From Amylibacter sp. IMCC11727 (GTDB lineage Bacteria > Pseudomonadota > Alphaproteobacteria > Rhodobacterales > Rhodobacteraceae), in contig NZ_CP122960.1 in assembly GCF_029854195.1 (NCBI RefSeq), forward strand, positions 2,300,001-2,364,000: DNA of 64,000 nt. The letters are read 5' to 3'. The first letter of the stretch is position 1, and each line of letters opens with the position of its first letter. Made by a program: the position numbers and the translations under genes. Under the pieces are notes generated by a model that made no database searches, was not told where the DNA came from, and saw only the letters and a program-made list of their open reading frames with translations. Of this stretch, positions 61,407-64,000 are shown one piece after another.

Positions 61407-62714
61407 CTAGGCTTCAAAGCGATGCTGATGTTCCCACCATTTCATTTTGGCCCACACCCCAAGATCAAGGAATGGACGCGGCGGCAGAGTGCTGGGCTCC
61501 CCAAGGGCCAGCATGTCGGCCAGCAAAGGATTGTCGCGCCCTGTTGCACGATCAGCGGCAAGCAGGCCAGAGATGGTGCCTTTGGTTACGCCCACGCCGT
61601 TTTGGCACACCGCAGTAAAGACATTTTTGCGGGGTTGGCCAAAGCCCGGTGCGAAATTCTGGCTGAGCGTGATTTGCCCTGCCCATGTGTCGGTGATCAT
61701 ATCAGGGGGCAGTTGTGGGAAACGGGATTTTATTTGCTGGGCTTGGAGGGTGCGGGCGGCGGTGTAATCGGCCTCTGTCAGCTTGCCAGAAGCGCGGTAT
61801 CGGAACTGACTGCGCATCGTCAGGCGGCGATCCTTGGTATAACGGATCGTGGCCCCACCAAAGGCCATGGCAGGCACAATGCCCCAATCGGCAGGTGATC
61901 CGAGGCTTTGGTGTTCTTCGTCCGTTAGGGGACGCGTCATGGAACAGAACAATTGCAGGCTGAAGAGTTTGCCTTTGTAGGCATCAAGGTGAGGCGCAAA
62001 GCCGTTCACTGCAATGATGGCTTTGTCCGCAGTTATGGTGCCGTTTGGCGTTTGCGCAACGATTTGATCGCCGTAGGTTATGTGTGTGACGGGCGTGTTT
62101 TCAAACAGATGCACTTGGTTGCCAGACAGGCTGTCGGCAAGGCCACGCACGAGCGCAGCGGGTTGCATCAGAATGGTGCCAGGGGTGTGGATGGCGCGGC
62201 GGTAATACGACGTGCCTGTTCGCGCGGAAACGGCTGCGGCGTCCATGTCTGTGTAGGCTTCGCCAAGGGCATCAAGCCCAGCCACAAACCCATCAAGGAC
62301 GGCCGCCCCTTGGGCCGATTTTGCCGCCATCATTTGCCCCTGTGCGGACCATTGGCAATCAATCTTGTGGGCTTTCGCCAAAGTATCGAGTTCTTGTGTC
62401 GCGGCACGCGCCAGCCGCAGGGCGCGGTACTGGGCCTCTGGGTCGTTCAAATCGGCACCGACATTGTGAGGCAGATCAATGACAAACCCGGAATTGCGGG
62501 CCGATGCGCCCTCCCCCACAGCGCGGGCATCAATCAGCGTGATCGCGGCATCTGGTTCATTTTGCGCCAAGCGCCGCGCGGCCGCGATCCCTGCATAACC
62601 AGCGCCAATGACCAGCCAATCCGTGCGATGATCCCCTGACAGAGCAGGGTTGGCAGATCGCGGCGGCAAGGCATTGGCCCAGCCGTTGGTCGTGTCATTG
62701 TGCGGCAATCGCAT
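61407..62714 (-). CDS. FAD-dependent oxidoreductase (DAO/PuuB type)
   Basis: A 435-residue flavoprotein. The dinucleotide-binding start is DWLVIGAGYAGIAAARRLAQ near residue 33, followed by GEGASARNSGFVIDL, a layout shared with gamma-glutamylputrescine oxidase and related amine oxidases of the DAO family. The C-terminal part has ITDTWAGQITLSQNFAPGFG and a GVGVTKGTISG FAD-contact strand. The substrate is probably an amine or amino acid. It starts 2 nt after the cupin gene stop on the same strand. Confidence 0.87.
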   Translation of the reverse strand: MRLPHNDTTNGWANALPPRSANPALSGDHRTDWLVIGAGYAGIAAARRLAQNEPDAAITLIDARAVGEGASARNSGFVIDLPHNVGADLNDPEAQYRALRLARAATQELDTLAKAHKIDCQWSAQGQMMAAKSAQGAAVLDGFVAGLDALGEAYTDMDAAAVSARTGTSYYRRAIHTPGTILMQPAALVRGLADSLSGNQVHLFENTPVTHITYGDQIVAQTPNGTITADKAIIAVNGFAPHLDAYKGKLFSLQLFCSMTRPLTDEEHQSLGSPADWGIVPAMAFGGATIRYTKDRRLTMRSQFRYRASGKLTEADYTAARTLQAQQIKSRFPQLPPDMITDTWAGQITLSQNFAPGFGQPRKNVFTAVCQNGVGVTKGTISGLLAADRATGRDNPLLADMLALGEPSTLPPRPFLDLGVWAKMKWWEHQHRFEA

Positions 62715-62716
62715 TT

Positions 62717-63061
62717 CTATTCGGCCCAGTTTGCAGGGTGAATGGCATAGGCGATTAGGGCATCTTTTGCCTCATATTCCAGTTCAGTTCCTGCGGGCAG
62801 CCAAATGCTGTCGTGTTTGCCAGCGGTTAAGGCTTTGCCGCCCGTATGGATGGTGAGTTCACCGTCCAAGACAATCAGGATTTCATCGTATTTGATCGTC
62901 CAAGGGAACCGCGCGTTGGTCAGGCGACCAAAGCCTGCGCCAAGTTCGGACATATCGTCAGGGCCGCAGATTTGCACCGCTTGCGCCTGTTCTCCGTATT
63001 CAAAACGCGGGTTGAATTGCAAATCAGCAAAGCGGTTCACGCGGGGTGGGGATTTTGTCAT
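62717..63061 (-). CDS. Cupin domain protein (EutQ-like)
   Basis: A 114-residue single-domain cupin with IKYDEILIVLDGELTIHTGG and HDSIWLPAGTELEYEAKDAL. The normal metal-binding His of motif 1 are largely replaced, as in EutQ-type cupins. It is co-transcribed with the FAD oxidoreductase (2-nt gap), so it may act on the same amine substrate. The start at 63061 gives the usual length. Confidence 0.85.
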   Translation of the reverse strand: MTKSPPRVNRFADLQFNPRFEYGEQAQAVQICGPDDMSELGAGFGRLTNARFPWTIKYDEILIVLDGELTIHTGGKALTAGKHDSIWLPAGTELEYEAKDALIAYAIHPANWAE

Positions 63062-63190
63062 GGCAGGCTCCGTCTTTTGGATCACGCTGGCCCAAACGTT
63101 GCGTGACTTCAATGGGGTTTGCGACGAATTGCACGTGCGTTGGCGTCAAAGGCGCGGTATGGATGGAGCATTCTTGAATTGGACCTCTCC

Positions 63191-64000
63191 ATGACACCTG
63201 TTCCCGCCGCTGCTGGTCTGAAAAATTGGCTCTTGCTGATTACGCTTGGCGTGATTTGGGGGGCGAGCTTTATGGGTTCCAAATTTGCACTGACAGGATA
63301 TGCGCCTTTGTGGGTCGCTGCCTTTCGCATCGCCATTGGCGCGATTGCCCTCACCGTTTTGGCCTATGCCATGGGGCGACGTTTGCCAGAATGGAATGGG
63401 CCAAGTGGCAAGCGGATTTGGTTACATGCGCTGGGGATGGCGGTGTTTACAAATGCGGTTCCGTTCACACTGCTGTCATGGGGACAGGTCTATGTGACCA
63501 GCGGATTTGCGGGGATAACGATGGCCGTTGTGCCCCTGTTGGTGCTGCCGCTTGCGCATTTTTTGGTGCCAGGAGACACAATGGGGCTGCGCAAAGTGAT
63601 CGGGTTCGGGATTGGATTTGTCGGGACAATTGTGTTGATCGGGCTGGATGCGTTTCAATTGTCTGGGGCCAGTTGGGAGCCCATTGCACGGCTCGCCTGT
63701 GTGGGCGCGGCCTGCTGTTACGCCATTGGAGCGATCATTACGCGGCTGTGCCCGCCCACGTCTAACATGGGATTTGCAGCGGCGGGATTGATACTCGCTA
63801 CCTTACTGATTGTGCCCGTGGCATTGGTTGTGGAAGGTGTGCCAACTGTTGCGCCCATGAAGGCAATGCTGGGTGTGGCATTTCTTGGGCTGTTCACCAC
63901 GGCGCTGGCGACGATCATGTTGGTGACGGTGATCAATTCTGCGGGTCCGAGCTTTCTGAGCCTAGTCAATTATCAAGTGCCGATCTGGGCGGTGATCTTT
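63191..64000 (+). CDS. EamA/DMT family transporter (2), partial
   Basis: At least 270 residues, cut by the right edge. It begins MTPVPAAAGLKNWLLLITLG, with VIWGASFMGSKFALTGYAPL and MAVVPLLVLPLAHFLVPGD. It is a clear paralogue of the transporter at 59826 over its visible length, including the repeated LKNWL...LGVIWG start and the SLVNYQVPIWAVIF end. Divergent from the cupin and FAD oxidoreductase genes, which might share a substrate with it. Confidence 0.9.
   Translation, partial: MTPVPAAAGLKNWLLLITLGVIWGASFMGSKFALTGYAPLWVAAFRIAIGAIALTVLAYAMGRRLPEWNGPSGKRIWLHALGMAVFTNAVPFTLLSWGQVYVTSGFAGITMAVVPLLVLPLAHFLVPGDTMGLRKVIGFGIGFVGTIVLIGLDAFQLSGASWEPIARLACVGAACCYAIGAIITRLCPPTSNMGFAAAGLILATLLIVPVALVVEGVPTVAPMKAMLGVAFLGLFTTALATIMLVTVINSAGPSFLSLVNYQVPIWAVIF

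Noticed and set aside
61953..62639. 228-codon open frame on the plus strand inside the FAD oxidoreductase gene
   Set aside because: Antisense shadow of a conserved flavoprotein; no domain pattern in the translation.

Overview
The window reads as a chromosomal segment of a marine Rhodobacterales (Roseobacter-type) alphaproteobacterium. The evidence is a permuted two-piece tmRNA gene, a 5-aminolevulinate synthase (Shemin pathway), an alpha-type SspB adaptor, a DUF4167 protein, an SdhE/LdtR-like MarR/ALAS neighbourhood, three tandem DUF1194 proteins and several Hint-domain proteins. Base composition is roughly half G+C by eye, with clearly more A+T-rich islands at 30.8-31.9 kb and 37.7-39.2 kb and around 43.4-47.2 kb.

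0-30 kb is mostly conserved core. It holds the end of purN, a TfoX-C protein, a secreted amidohydrolase, ndk, an ABC-F ATPase, MarC and a retropepsin-like protease. Divergent from pepA-holC is the envelope operon lptF-lptG-lptD-surA-pdxA-rsmA (LPS export to the cell surface, outer-membrane protein folding, PLP synthesis and rRNA methylation). Next come DUF4167, prmC-prfA (release factor and its methyltransferase), DUF1499, ispG, a RodZ-like gene, hemA, a MarR regulator, sdhE and an aspartate aminotransferase. A divergent Lrp/AsnC gene faces the assimilatory sulfate/sulfite reduction operon cysG-DUF2849-cysI-cysH-DUF934-fpr.

30-47 kb is accessory-rich. It starts with an orphan amino-acid-type ABC permease coupled to a TauD-like dioxygenase. 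A bufferin (copper-binding RiPP) operon follows: DUF2282 precursor, DUF692 MNIO enzyme, DUF2063 partner and DoxX. After a cold-shock gene there is a REP-associated tyrosine transposase with an inverted pair of REP-like sequences, then an A+T-rich sensorless two-component pair. thyX, three tandem DUF1194 von Willebrand proteins and a DUF1287 protein come next. The ssrA tmRNA gene (tag ANDNRAPVALAA) is followed by two nearly identical 246-bp tandem units, each carrying a degenerate copy of the tmRNA 3' part with an extra hairpin-rich insert. A pair of paralogous secreted proteins and a vWA-Hint fusion protein end this stretch.

47-64 kb returns to a mixture. It contains sspB, a large TPR protein, fumC, two more Hint proteins, a ribbon-helix-helix protein, a cytochrome P450 overlapping a membrane-anchored alpha/beta hydrolase, CcdA and TusA. 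Two tandem Lrp/AsnC regulators are divergent from ilvC. The end has two paralogous EamA transporters (the second cut by the window edge), a hemerythrin-like protein, an FAD oxidoreductase and a cupin.

The observations most worth a second look are the decayed tandem tmRNA copies, the isolated two-component pair beside the RAYT/REP element, the three Hint proteins with identical Cys-to-His spacing, and the bufferin operon with a strong hairpin between precursor and maturation genes. No tRNA, rRNA, CRISPR array or integrase gene was recognised.
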